Below are positions 6,692 to 13,422 of a stretch of DNA of 15,304 nt, piece after piece. Both the position numbers and the translations under genes were made by a program. The notes beneath the pieces are model-generated. The model saw nothing but the letters and a program-made list of their open reading frames with translations. It was not told where the DNA came from and did not search any database. This stretch comes from a bacterium. Its GTDB lineage: Bacteria > Cyanobacteriota > Vampirovibrionia > Gastranaerophilales > Gastranaerophilaceae. The number at the start of each line of letters is the position of its first letter. The stretch's first letter is position 1. The stretch is taken from assembly GCA_017444705.1 (NCBI GenBank), contig JAFSWA010000081.1:1-15304 (forward strand), written 5' to 3'.

Positions 6692-7177
6692 TTAAATACG
6701 ATCAGAAGATTTTTTTAAGGAAAAATCAACAATATCGCAACCTGTATCTCGAAAATCATTTTGTATATTTTTATAATTATTATTTTTTAAATTTTGATAT
6801 TCCCTGTTAATATTTTTTGCGAAATTAAAAGCCGCAATACTTCCGCCGCCGGCGGCAATGGCAATACCTCCGGTTGACATATTTATTCCCAAAAAAGGGA
6901 GTGTTGCGAGTGTTACTGTCGAACCTGCTATAATTGCAAGTGTACTCATCGGATGGCGTATTACAAAGTCGGTAAAATCTGATACAGTACTTTTTAATCC
7001 TTTCGTAATTAAAGACGACTCGATATTAGCCCTTGTTTCATTTTGAAAAGAGGGCTGCGGTCTGATTTCATCAGGAGTCGAGCAATTTACACATCTTTGC
7101 ACTAATTTGTCATAATTTCTGAAAGTTCCGAAATTATCACAGTTTTTTAAATGACTGTTAAAGGATACAGAACGCAT
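6692..7177 (-). CDS. Paralogue carrying only the membrane module (probably truncated)
   Basis: 161 residues, ATG with AGGAAGGA (complement of 7183-7190) upstream. Residues 59-154 align without gaps to residues 56-151 of the convergent neighbour, with about 40 of 96 identical by hand count; the shared core includes HP..T, TLPFLG, STGG, FNFAKNI, NLKNNN and DIVDFSL. The first 58 residues differ and contain three Cys (C13, C29, C32). Similarity ends at SLKKSSDRI and the protein stops six residues later, just where the neighbour goes on to its HExxH part. Either it is a remnant left when a longer gene was cut by recombination at the convergent junction, or a genuine short membrane partner. A run of seven As sits at the end, but the other frames there do not restore the homology. 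Only 46 bases separate the two stops and no terminator is visible between them. Confidence 0.6.
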   Translation of the reverse strand: MRSVSFNSHLKNCDNFGTFRNYDKLVQRCVNCSTPDEIRPQPSFQNETRANIESSLITKGLKSTVSDFTDFVIRHPMSTLAIIAGSTVTLATLPFLGINMSTGGIAIAAGGGSIAAFNFAKNINREYQNLKNNNYKNIQNDFRDTGCDIVDFSLKKSSDRI

Positions 7178-7358
7178 AACTATCCTTCCTTCTATATAAA
7201 TTTAAAAAAACATTTTATTTTAAAAAATTTCATAAAAAATTTTTTTTGTTATAAATATTTACACTTAAAAATGCCAAAAATCCAAAAAATATAAAATTTC
7301 AACGAAAACTGAAATAAAATAGTGAAAATTAAATTTCGTGCAGAAATTAAAAAAATAA

Positions 7359-7387
7359 TAGACAAATTTATAAAATTGATATACTAT
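7359..7387 (+). promoter_or_regulatory. Probable promoter of the ilvD operon
   Basis: TAGACA (7359-7364), 17 bases, TACTAT (7382-7387); TATACT (7380-7385) is an overlapping better -10 with a 15-base spacer. Just upstream, AATTTC (7332-7337) and GAAATT (7343-7348) form a 6-base inverted repeat around GTGCA, a possible operator. The whole 7178-7423 stretch is very AT-rich with many A- and T-tracts and holds no gene. Confidence 0.4.
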
Positions 7388-7423
7388 AAAATATATATTT
7401 AAGGATATAAAAGGAGAGATAAA

Positions 7424-7675
7424 ATGTTACCAGTTATTACGGAAGAACATTCAAGTTTAGCGTTTGCGGAAATTTTTCAGGACGTAAATGAATGGCGAAA
7501 AAAAATGATTCATTATATAAAGGAAGAGAATCCGGAAGTAAATACAGCAATTATTGAGGCGGCAAACAACACTGACCTTGACCCGAAAGCCGTAGCACTC
7601 GGTGCTTATATGACTTATGTTCTTTTGGAGCTTGCTTCAAGAGATGAAATTACATTTGGTTCGCAAGAGGAGTAA
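7424..7675 (+). CDS. Small acidic hypothetical protein coupled to ilvD
   Basis: 83 residues, not recognised. It is acidic and mainly helical by eye (FAEIFQDVNEWRKKMIHYIKEENPEV, then AIIEAANNTDL, then AVALGAYMTYVLLELASRDE). The helix ~55-70 (KAVALGAYMTYVLLEL) is amphipathic rather than a membrane span. Strong AAAGGAGAG ribosome binding site before the ATG. The stop is only three bases before the ilvD ATG, and the ilvD ribosome binding site (GAGGAG) is formed by its last two Glu codons, so translation of the two is very likely coupled. A role linked to IlvD (assembly, stability or regulation) is possible but there is no sequence evidence for one. Confidence 0.65.
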   Translation: MLPVITEEHSSLAFAEIFQDVNEWRKKMIHYIKEENPEVNTAIIEAANNTDLDPKAVALGAYMTYVLLELASRDEITFGSQEE

Positions 7676-7678
7676 ATT

Positions 7679-9343
7679 ATGAAGAGTGACAGTGTAAAAC
7701 AAGGGGTTAACAGAGCCCCTCATCGTTCATTGCTTTATGCAACGGGAGTTTCCAAAGAGGGAATGAAAAAGCCCTTTATCGGAATTGCGAGTTCGTTTTC
7801 GGATTTGGTTCCGGGTCATATCGGAATGAGAGATTTGGAAAGACAAATTGAAAAAGGTATTCATTCAGGCGGAGGACAGGCCTTTATATTTGGCGTACCC
7901 GCTGTTTGTGACGGAATTTCTATGGGACATTCGGGGATGAAGTATTCACTTCCGTCAAGAGATTTGATTGCCGACTGCGTTGAAACCGTTGCGGGAGCTC
8001 ACCAGCTTGACGGTTTGGTGCTTCTTTCAAATTGTGATAAGATTACTCCCGGAATGCTTATGGCAGCTTTAAGATTGAACATTCCTTGTATTATGGTTAC
8101 GGCAGGTCCGATGCTTGACGGTTTTTGCTGCGGGGAAGATAAACTTACCATGGTAAAAAGTTCTTTTGAAGCAATAGGACGTTGTCAGACAGGTGAAATA
8201 ACGGAAGAAGAATTGTATAAACTTGAAGAAGAATGCTGTCCGACTGCCGGTGCTTGTCAGGGACTTTATACCGCAAACACAATGGCATGTTTGAGCGAAG
8301 TTATGGGTATGAGTTTGCCTTATTGTGCAACTTCATCTGCGGTCAGTGCAAAGAAAAAAAGAATTGCATTTGAAAGCGGTATGGCGGTTGTTGAAATGGT
8401 CAAAAAACAGATTCTGCCCTCACAAATTATTACAAAAGAATCTTTGACAAACGCAATTATTACGGATTTGGCACTTGGAGGTTCGACAAACTCAATTCTT
8501 CACTTGCTTGCGATAGCAAATTCTGCGAATGTTGATATTAAACTTGACGATTTTGACAGATTAAGTCACAAAATTAATCAGGTTATAAAACTTGATCCGT
8601 CGGCACTTCCTACAATGAGTGATTTTCATAATGCGGGAGGTATTCCCGGATTTTTAAAAACCGCCTACGGAAAAATTGACGAACTTTCAAATACCAAAAA
8701 TGTTTTGGGCATGAGCGTTGAAGAAATTTCAAATAATGCTTGGGTTAATAATGATGTAATTCATACTTTTGAGAACCCGATTACAACAAACCCCGGATTA
8801 GCGGTGCTTCATGGGAATTTGGCACCGGAAGGCTGTGTTGTAAAAATCTCGGGCGTAGCTCCCGAAGCCCTGACTTTTGAAGGTGTTGCAAAGGTTTATA
8901 ATTCAGAAGAAGAAGCAATGAGGGCAATTGAAACTGATGTTGTCAAAAAAGGCGATGTGGTTGTTATAAGATATGAGGGTCCAAAGGGCGGTCCCGGAAT
9001 GAGAGAAATGCTTGCTCCGACTTCGTTAATTGTCGGAAAAGGATTGGGAAAAGACGTTGCCCTTATTACAGACGGAAGATTTTCTGGCGGGACAAGAGGA
9101 CTTTGTATAGGTCATATTTCTCCTGAGGCTCTTGCCGGCGGAACTATTGCATATATTAAAGACGGTGACAAAATAAGTATTGATATACCGAATCGTTCGA
9201 TTAAGCTTTTGGTTGATGAAACGGAACTCCAAAACCGCAGACAGACAATGGAATTGTTGCCGCCAAAAGCAACAGAGGGATATCTTGCAAAATACTGTGC
9301 TTCGGCAAAAAGTGCATCATTGGGTGCGGTTACGGGTATATAA
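7679..9343 (+). CDS. ilvD: Dihydroxy-acid dehydratase
   Basis: 554 residues, complete. IlvD removes water from 2,3-dihydroxy-isovalerate and 2,3-dihydroxy-3-methylvalerate, the penultimate step of valine and isoleucine synthesis, in the cytosol with an Fe-S cluster and Mg2+. Signature segments in order: VCDGISMGHSGM (Cys77), LLSNCDKITPGMLMAALRLN (Cys119, Asp120 and Lys121, the carbamylated Mg ligand), PTAGACQGLYTANTMACL (Cys193), DLALGGSTNSILHL, RYEGPKGGPGMREML and ITDGRFSGGTRG (with the catalytic Ser). At the N-terminal cluster position it has LVPGH, as in E. coli IlvD (FVPGH), rather than the TPCN found in [2Fe-2S] plant/cyanobacterial-type enzymes. It is shorter than E. coli IlvD (616 aa), as usual for many bacteria. 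Start and ribosome binding site are fixed by the overlap with the preceding gene. Confidence 0.96.
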   Translation: MKSDSVKQGVNRAPHRSLLYATGVSKEGMKKPFIGIASSFSDLVPGHIGMRDLERQIEKGIHSGGGQAFIFGVPAVCDGISMGHSGMKYSLPSRDLIADCVETVAGAHQLDGLVLLSNCDKITPGMLMAALRLNIPCIMVTAGPMLDGFCCGEDKLTMVKSSFEAIGRCQTGEITEEELYKLEEECCPTAGACQGLYTANTMACLSEVMGMSLPYCATSSAVSAKKKRIAFESGMAVVEMVKKQILPSQIITKESLTNAIITDLALGGSTNSILHLLAIANSANVDIKLDDFDRLSHKINQVIKLDPSALPTMSDFHNAGGIPGFLKTAYGKIDELSNTKNVLGMSVEEISNNAWVNNDVIHTFENPITTNPGLAVLHGNLAPEGCVVKISGVAPEALTFEGVAKVYNSEEEAMRAIETDVVKKGDVVVIRYEGPKGGPGMREMLAPTSLIVGKGLGKDVALITDGRFSGGTRGLCIGHISPEALAGGTIAYIKDGDKISIDIPNRSIKLLVDETELQNRRQTMELLPPKATEGYLAKYCASAKSASLGAVTGI

Positions 9344-9387
9344 AAGATTAACTGCCGTAAAAACAAATGTATAAAAGGAGTATAAAT

Positions 9388-9780
9388 ATGCGTTGCAAAC
9401 AATGTGGGTTTGAAATTCCAAAAAACAGATTGAATTGTCCGAATTGTGATTTCTATATTTATGATGATCCTGATTATACAAGAAAAGAAAATTTGACAAA
9501 AAAAATTATTATTATAAGTGTAATAACATTTTTTGTAATAGTATTTTGCTGGCATAAAGTTATGACAACTCCGCCCGTAAAAATCAATTTATTAGGAAGC
9601 GGATTATCAATCAAAATGAAATATCAACCATTAAAAAGGTGTGTTGTTGTTGAAGGCACAGTCTTATCTTGCGGTGCCAAAACTAAAAGAGAAAAATGCG
9701 GCGTAAGCTTTTCGGATTATTTGAAAATGAAAAAAAATTTTAAAAATAATATGGAAGCATTTGCATCATATTTAAAGTAA
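9388..9780 (+). CDS. Zinc-ribbon membrane protein, hypothetical
   Basis: 130 residues from ATG 9388, chosen because AAAGGAG sits at 9374-9380; an in-frame ATG at 9367 has no ribosome binding site. The N-terminus is a zinc ribbon: C3-x2-C6, ten residues, C17-x2-C20 (MRCKQCGFEIP...LNCPNCDF). Residues ~40-56 are one membrane segment (IIIISVITFFVIVFCW). The C-terminal ~70 residues are basic and contain three Cys (RCVVVEG, LSCGAKT, KCGVSF). Zinc-ribbon-plus-anchor proteins are common and mostly uncharacterised. It lies 44 bases after ilvD on the same strand and may be read through from it, but a functional link is not suggested. Confidence 0.65.
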   Translation: MRCKQCGFEIPKNRLNCPNCDFYIYDDPDYTRKENLTKKIIIISVITFFVIVFCWHKVMTTPPVKINLLGSGLSIKMKYQPLKRCVVVEGTVLSCGAKTKREKCGVSFSDYLKMKKNFKNNMEAFASYLK

Positions 9781-9850
9781 TTTTAGGTAATTTACATTAA
9801 ATTTTATTTATTATTTTGTCACGATGATTTTTTCGTATCCATTCTTTCTG

Positions 9851-9905
9851 CTTTGTTTTTGCCGATAAATGTGCGGGCAGTGAGGACGTGGCAATCCTGT
9901 TTTTT
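9851..9905 (+). repeat. Repeat unit copy 4 (shortened)
   Basis: CTTTGTTTTTGCCGATAAATG (core 9851-9873) preceded by CCATTCTTTCTG matches the start of copy 1 (CCATTCTTTTTTCTG, then CTTGGTTTTTGCCGATAAAC) almost base for base. AATCCTGTTTTTT then follows after only ~20 bases instead of ~45. It lies 5 kb from the other copies. Confidence 0.55.
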
Positions 9906-9919
9906 ATTAGGTTTCACCC

Positions 9920-9988
9920 ATTATCAGTTGTCCTCCCCTTGTGGGAGGATCGAAATCTTTGATTTCAAGGAGGGGTAAATGTGATAAT
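9920..9988. repeat. Composite palindrome: outer arms enclosing two hairpins
   Basis: Outer arms ATTATCA (9920-9926) and TGATAAT (9982-9988) are exact reverse complements. Inside are hairpin 1, TCCTCCC/GGGAGGA (9931-9937, 9943-9949; loop CTTGT), and hairpin 2, GAAATC/GATTTC (9952-9957, 9961-9966; loop TTT). AAGGAGGGG at 9967-9975 can alternatively pair with the CCTCCCCTT strand of hairpin 1. This resembles REP/RAYT- or IS200-type palindromic elements in form; no transposase is present. Confidence 0.55.
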
Positions 9989-10130
9989 CTCCAAAATGTA
10001 AAATGTCCGGTATAGTCTGGATTCCCACGTTTTTTCAGTCGCTCGGAATTGTACATGTAACAAACTCACTTTTCAGAAGCACAAAAAATGTAGAGCGAAC
10101 AAAATAAATTGTCCCGACCTGAATACTTAT

Positions 10131-11111
10131 TTATCGTTTCTTAAAATGTTTAAAAATATCGAGGTTAAAAAGCTTCACAACCATCAAACGTTTATCGTCT
10201 TTAAAAAATTTTTGGATTTGCAAAACATAAGGAATCCCAAATTTTTTATACAAAATCCCGTACTTTAAAAAGCGTTTAAATCCTTTTGTTGTACGTTTGT
10301 CATCTTTGTACTTTTCTGTCATTAATTTTTCATAGGCACGTGTTTTTTCATCATAAAGTTTCATTCTGTCTGAAACTTTTATTGTGTTATTTGAGTGCCA
10401 ACGATATGAAAACAGCGGCTCATCAATGTATTTCATTTTTGCAAATTTTGAAATCTGCAACATTAACCAATAATCTTCAAGCGGAGCTTCGGAAGTAAAA
10501 TCTCCGATTATTTCAAAAATACTCCGCCTGATAAGATATCCGTTCGGAATAAAATTTGAATAATTCAAAAGCCCGTAATCACCAAAATCAGATGAATTAA
10601 AATCGACTGACGGTCGTTCGTTGTTCAAAAAATCAATATTCGTTTTAAAAACCGCATTTTCAATTTCATAGACATTATTTCTTTCATTATCCCAATAGCA
10701 AATAACATCATTCTCATCGATTATATCGTTATCACCGACACAAAGTGCATAGTCTTTGTGCTTTGATAAAAAGGCTGTTTCTTTTTCTATTGCCTGAGGT
10801 TTTGCCAAATCATCGGATGCAATAATATAAACATACTCTCCTTTTGCAAGTGATAACAGTTTATTAAAGGTTTTACATGTTCCCTCGTTTTGCTTTTTTT
10901 CAAAAATAACATTAACAAAACGCTTTTCGCACGCATCTTTCATTTCAAGGATTTTTTCAAAAGTATTATCTTTTGACCCGTCATCAATGACAATAAGTTC
11001 AATGTTTTTATATGTCTGCTCTATTATCGATTTTATCGTTTTTTGAACATAGTTTTCGTGATTATAAGACGGAATTAAAACAGATACGAGTCCTGAATTT
11101 TCTATATCCAT
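10131..11111 (-). CDS. Family 2 glycosyltransferase
   Basis: 326 residues. GT-A fold: VSVLIPSYNHENYVQKTIKSI (9-29), ELIVIDDGSKDNT (38-50, nucleotide-binding DDGS), NEGTCKTFNKL, and YIIASDDLAKP with the DXD-type S99-D100-D101 that binds metal and sugar nucleotide. E212-D213 in PLEDYW is in the usual place for the catalytic base. The C-terminal ~70 residues are basic (ends FKHFKKR) and could touch the membrane; no transmembrane helix is clear. Donor and acceptor cannot be told from sequence. Its ATG lies inside the end of the DUF1796 gene (10-base overlap, AAGGAAG upstream), so the two are translated from one message. The setting is a surface-polysaccharide locus beside dTDP-sugar genes. Confidence 0.88.
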   Translation of the reverse strand: MDIENSGLVSVLIPSYNHENYVQKTIKSIIEQTYKNIELIVIDDGSKDNTFEKILEMKDACEKRFVNVIFEKKQNEGTCKTFNKLLSLAKGEYVYIIASDDLAKPQAIEKETAFLSKHKDYALCVGDNDIIDENDVICYWDNERNNVYEIENAVFKTNIDFLNNERPSVDFNSSDFGDYGLLNYSNFIPNGYLIRRSIFEIIGDFTSEAPLEDYWLMLQISKFAKMKYIDEPLFSYRWHSNNTIKVSDRMKLYDEKTRAYEKLMTEKYKDDKRTTKGFKRFLKYGILYKKFGIPYVLQIQKFFKDDKRLMVVKLFNLDIFKHFKKR

Positions 11112-11842
11112 TGCAGCATTCTTCCTTTTAAGAATAATTTTAGTTTATATTTTCTGATTTCTTTGATATTTTCTTTGGTTAAATGTCTTTTTGAAATACT
11201 GAAATGCCTGTATAGTTTATCTAAGGTTTTGAAATTTACAACCCAAGGTGAAATCTTGTCCCTTGCGTCATAATCAAAAGTTATATGCTGAATATTATCC
11301 GAAACATTCCTAACGACAGGTTTTATATCATGTTTACAAGTTATGTATAAAATGTCACATTGAACCTCGGGAAAATATTCTTTAAACTTTTCGGAACCTT
11401 TCAATAAAACTTCGTCTGTTAAATCTGTTTTATCATTATGCGGTGTCTGCATAAAGACAAAAAGAACCTTTTTGCTCGCTTTTATCTGCTCTATAAGTCT
11501 TTTGCCTCTTCTGTTATATTTTTCCACAACTTCTTCATACATTTCATCAAAATTTCTGCCCTGTTTGAAATCGTGATTTATCTGCATTCCTCTTTTTTTG
11601 TCATAATATGCATCACACTTTGTTTCTTCTACTTTATATCCGAATTCAAGATTTTCTTTTATAATATAGTCTTTAAAATTATTATGAATGAGTTCGATTC
11701 GTTCAAGAAAACTCGGTCCGCCAATCCAGTCAAACGGATATGAATAAAATTGAAGTTTAGAATATCTGAGAGCCTGCGTGCATGAACAAACAGCACCCAT
11801 ACTTACATATAAGTCATACTTTCCCGCTCTGATTCCTCTCAT
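11102..11842 (-). CDS. DUF1796 family putative cysteine peptidase-like protein
   Basis: 246 residues from ATG 11842, chosen because GAGG (complement of 11850-11853) precedes it by seven bases; an in-frame ATG at 11875 has no ribosome binding site and would sit in the promoter region. The N-terminus has the DUF1796 (PF08795) signature: DLYVSMGAVCSCTQALR with Cys19 and Cys21, then YSYPFDWIGG (F37-D38-W39) and a LIHNNFKDYI helix. The family is described as putative papain-like cysteine peptidases, and members often sit among glycosyltransferase genes, but the reaction is not established. The middle (VLFVFMQTPHNDKTDL) has a His and Asp that might complete a catalytic set. No signal peptide. It overlaps the glycosyltransferase by 10 bases and is divergent from the SDR gene. 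Confidence 0.7.
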   Translation of the reverse strand: MRGIRAGKYDLYVSMGAVCSCTQALRYSKLQFYSYPFDWIGGPSFLERIELIHNNFKDYIIKENLEFGYKVEETKCDAYYDKKRGMQINHDFKQGRNFDEMYEEVVEKYNRRGKRLIEQIKASKKVLFVFMQTPHNDKTDLTDEVLLKGSEKFKEYFPEVQCDILYITCKHDIKPVVRNVSDNIQHITFDYDARDKISPWVVNFKTLDKLYRHFSISKRHLTKENIKEIRKYKLKLFLKGRMLQWI

Positions 11843-11863
11843 TTTTTTACCTCGTTTTTTTAT

Positions 11864-11897
11864 ATAATAACACAAAATTTGATTATTATGTTATTAT
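11864..11897. promoter_or_regulatory. Inverted repeat in the divergent promoter region
   Basis: ATAATAACA (11864-11872) and TGTTATTAT (11889-11897) are exact 9-base reverse complements, 16 bases apart, in the 75-base gap between the divergent DUF1796 and SDR genes. A plus-strand TATAAT (11863-11868) overlaps a minus-strand TATTAT (11864-11869), so face-to-face -10 boxes or a dimer operator are both possible. No good -35 is visible. Confidence 0.35.
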
Positions 11898-11917
11898 TAA
11901 GATAAAGGAGAATTGGT

Positions 11918-12793
11918 ATGGGGAAAAAAATTTTATTGACCGGTGTTACAGGATTAATAGGTAAAGAGGTAATAAAACCGTTGTTTGACATGGGATATGA
12001 AGTTTCCGCTCTTACAATAGATGAAACGAATCCAAATAACGGAGTTAATTGGATTAAATGTAATCTTTTTGATGAAAAATCAGTCAAGGAAGCGGTCGAA
12101 AAAGTAAAGCCGACACATCTTTTGAATTTTGCTTGGGCAACTACGGGTGATTATCTTACAAATCCTATAAATTTTGAGTTTGTAAAAGCAGGGTTGAATT
12201 TGATTAGATATTTCAAAGAATTTGGCGGAAAAAGAGCTGTTTATGTAGGAACATGCTTTGAGTATAAATTTATGGATGAACCTTTGAAAGAATACGGAGA
12301 AAGAAATCCTCAAACTCTTTATGCAAAATGTAAAGATGCACTTCATTATATGGTTGAAGAGTATTGTCGTCTTAATGAAATCAGTTTTGGTTACGGCAGA
12401 ATTTATTACGTTTTTGGCAGAAAAGAAAACGAAAAACGGCTCATGGCACACATTATAAAATCTTTGAGAGAAGATAAAGAAGTCAATATCGTAAACGGTG
12501 ATTTTGTCAGGGACTATATGTACGCAAAAGATATTGCAGGAGCGTTTGCAAAATTTGTTGACTCGAAAGTTGAAGGCTCTGTAAATATCTGCACGGGCAA
12601 AGGGATTTCCTTAAAAGAAATTGCTATGACAATTGCAAAAAAATTGGGTAAAGAAAACCTTGTAAACATAAATTACGAAAACCTAAATCAACCAATGTTT
12701 ATTGTAGGTGATGATTCAAGGTTAAAAAACGAAGTCGGTTATAAAATTCAATACGATTTCGGAAAAGCTATTGACGAAATTTTGAAAGACTAA
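11918..12793 (+). CDS. Extended-SDR NAD-dependent sugar-nucleotide epimerase/dehydratase or 4-ketoreductase
   Basis: 291 residues, AAAGGAG upstream of the ATG. Rossmann start KKILLTGVTGLIG (GxxGxxG at 9-15), FAWATTGDYL, YVGTCFEY with T112 at the Ser/Thr position, and the Y135-x3-K139 pair of short-chain dehydrogenases (TLYAKCKDAL). Then RIYYVFGRKE, a RDYMYAKDIAGAF segment and VNICTGKGISLKEIA, typical of the extended (epimerase) SDRs. The NFAW...GTCFEY...TLYAKCK pattern resembles members from O-antigen loci such as dTDP-6-deoxy-L-talose 4-dehydrogenases, rather than RfbD. It lies upstream of rfbC on the same strand, about 70 bases apart with a new promoter between. The exact substrate is not certain. 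Confidence 0.75.
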   Translation: MGKKILLTGVTGLIGKEVIKPLFDMGYEVSALTIDETNPNNGVNWIKCNLFDEKSVKEAVEKVKPTHLLNFAWATTGDYLTNPINFEFVKAGLNLIRYFKEFGGKRAVYVGTCFEYKFMDEPLKEYGERNPQTLYAKCKDALHYMVEEYCRLNEISFGYGRIYYVFGRKENEKRLMAHIIKSLREDKEVNIVNGDFVRDYMYAKDIAGAFAKFVDSKVEGSVNICTGKGISLKEIAMTIAKKLGKENLVNINYENLNQPMFIVGDDSRLKNEVGYKIQYDFGKAIDEILKD

Positions 12794-12825
12794 TTTCACA
12801 TCTCTTAATAATACTTGCTTTTACT

Positions 12826-12854
12826 TTGACTATCTTGTATTTGCGTGATATTAT
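12826..12854 (+). promoter_or_regulatory. Promoter of rfbCBA giving a near-leaderless message
   Basis: TTGACT (12826-12831), exactly 17 bases, TATTAT (12849-12854). Expected transcription start is at 12861-12862, only 3-4 bases before the ATG at 12865, and no Shine-Dalgarno sequence is present. The -35 TTG is also an in-frame TTG codon and could be mistaken for the start of rfbC. Confidence 0.65.
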
Positions 12855-12864
12855 TTATTGTGTT

Positions 12865-13422
12865 ATGCCTTTTGAATTTAGAAAAATGGAAATAGAGGAT
12901 GTTATTTTAGTTACACCAAAAGTTTTTGGTGACAGCAGAGGTTTCTTTTTAGAGGGTTACAAAAAATCTGAGTTTAAAAAAAACGGTATTGATATTGAAT
13001 TTAATCAGGATAATCATTCTAAATCGACAAAAGGTGTGTTGAGGGGATTGCATTATCAGGCGGCACCTCATGCTCAGGCAAAACTTGTCAGATGTCCAAG
13101 AGGAAAAATCCTTGATGTTGCAGTAGATTTGAGAGAAAACTCACCGACTTTTAAAAAATGGGTTAGTGCCGTATTATCGGAAGAAAATAAACAAATGCTT
13201 TTTATTCCTGCAGGTTTTGCACATGGTTTTGTTGTATTATCTGATGAAGCGGAGCTTTTGTATAAGGCATCTAATGAATTTGATGCGGCATCGGATAGGG
13301 GTGTAAGGTGGAATGATTCTGAAATAGGAGTTGAATGGGGTATTGATTTTGAACCGTTGGTTAGTGAAAAAGATGCTAATCAACCATATTTAAAAGATAT
13401 TAATTTAAAGGAGATACTATGA
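12865..13422 (+). CDS. rfbC: dTDP-4-dehydrorhamnose 3,5-epimerase
   Basis: 185 residues from ATG 12865. RmlC epimerises C3 and C5 of dTDP-4-keto-6-deoxyglucose to give dTDP-4-keto-L-rhamnose; cytosolic cupin-fold dimer. Signatures: TPKVFGDSRGFFLEGY, FNQDNHSKS, VLRGLHYQ with catalytic His63 (same number as Salmonella RmlC), LVRCPRGKILDVAVDLR, FIPAGFAHGF and VRWNDSEIGVEW with the catalytic Asp. The start is chosen because the family begins about here and because His63 then falls at the canonical position; the in-frame TTG at 12826 is part of the -35 box. No ribosome binding site is seen. The stop overlaps the next gene as ATGA, so translation is coupled to rfbB. Confidence 0.93.
   Translation: MPFEFRKMEIEDVILVTPKVFGDSRGFFLEGYKKSEFKKNGIDIEFNQDNHSKSTKGVLRGLHYQAAPHAQAKLVRCPRGKILDVAVDLRENSPTFKKWVSAVLSEENKQMLFIPAGFAHGFVVLSDEAELLYKASNEFDAASDRGVRWNDSEIGVEWGIDFEPLVSEKDANQPYLKDINLKEIL

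Larger units (their letters stand above)
9781..10130 (+). other. Gene-free intergenic patch with mosaic repeats
   Basis: 350 bases with no credible reading frame. It holds a shortened fourth copy of the repeat family (9851-9905), a composite palindrome (9920-9988), and a weak inverted pair ATTCC (10021-10025)/GGAAT (10045-10049). No terminator with a T-run is clear for either flanking gene. Confidence 0.55.

Noticed and set aside
7178..7423. Structured leader or riboswitch upstream of the ilvD operon
   Set aside because: Only a 6-base inverted repeat upstream of the probable promoter is visible; the predicted leader is short and has no Leu/Ile/Val-rich peptide or T-box-like element.
9026..9555. 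Minus-strand frames across the end of ilvD and the zinc-ribbon gene, and a plus-strand frame at 9180-9374
   Set aside because: They overlap ilvD, whose motifs fix the true frame; none has a start signal.
12080..12451. 123-codon minus-strand frame inside the SDR gene
   Set aside because: Antisense shadow; the plus-strand SDR has a full set of family motifs and a strong ribosome binding site.
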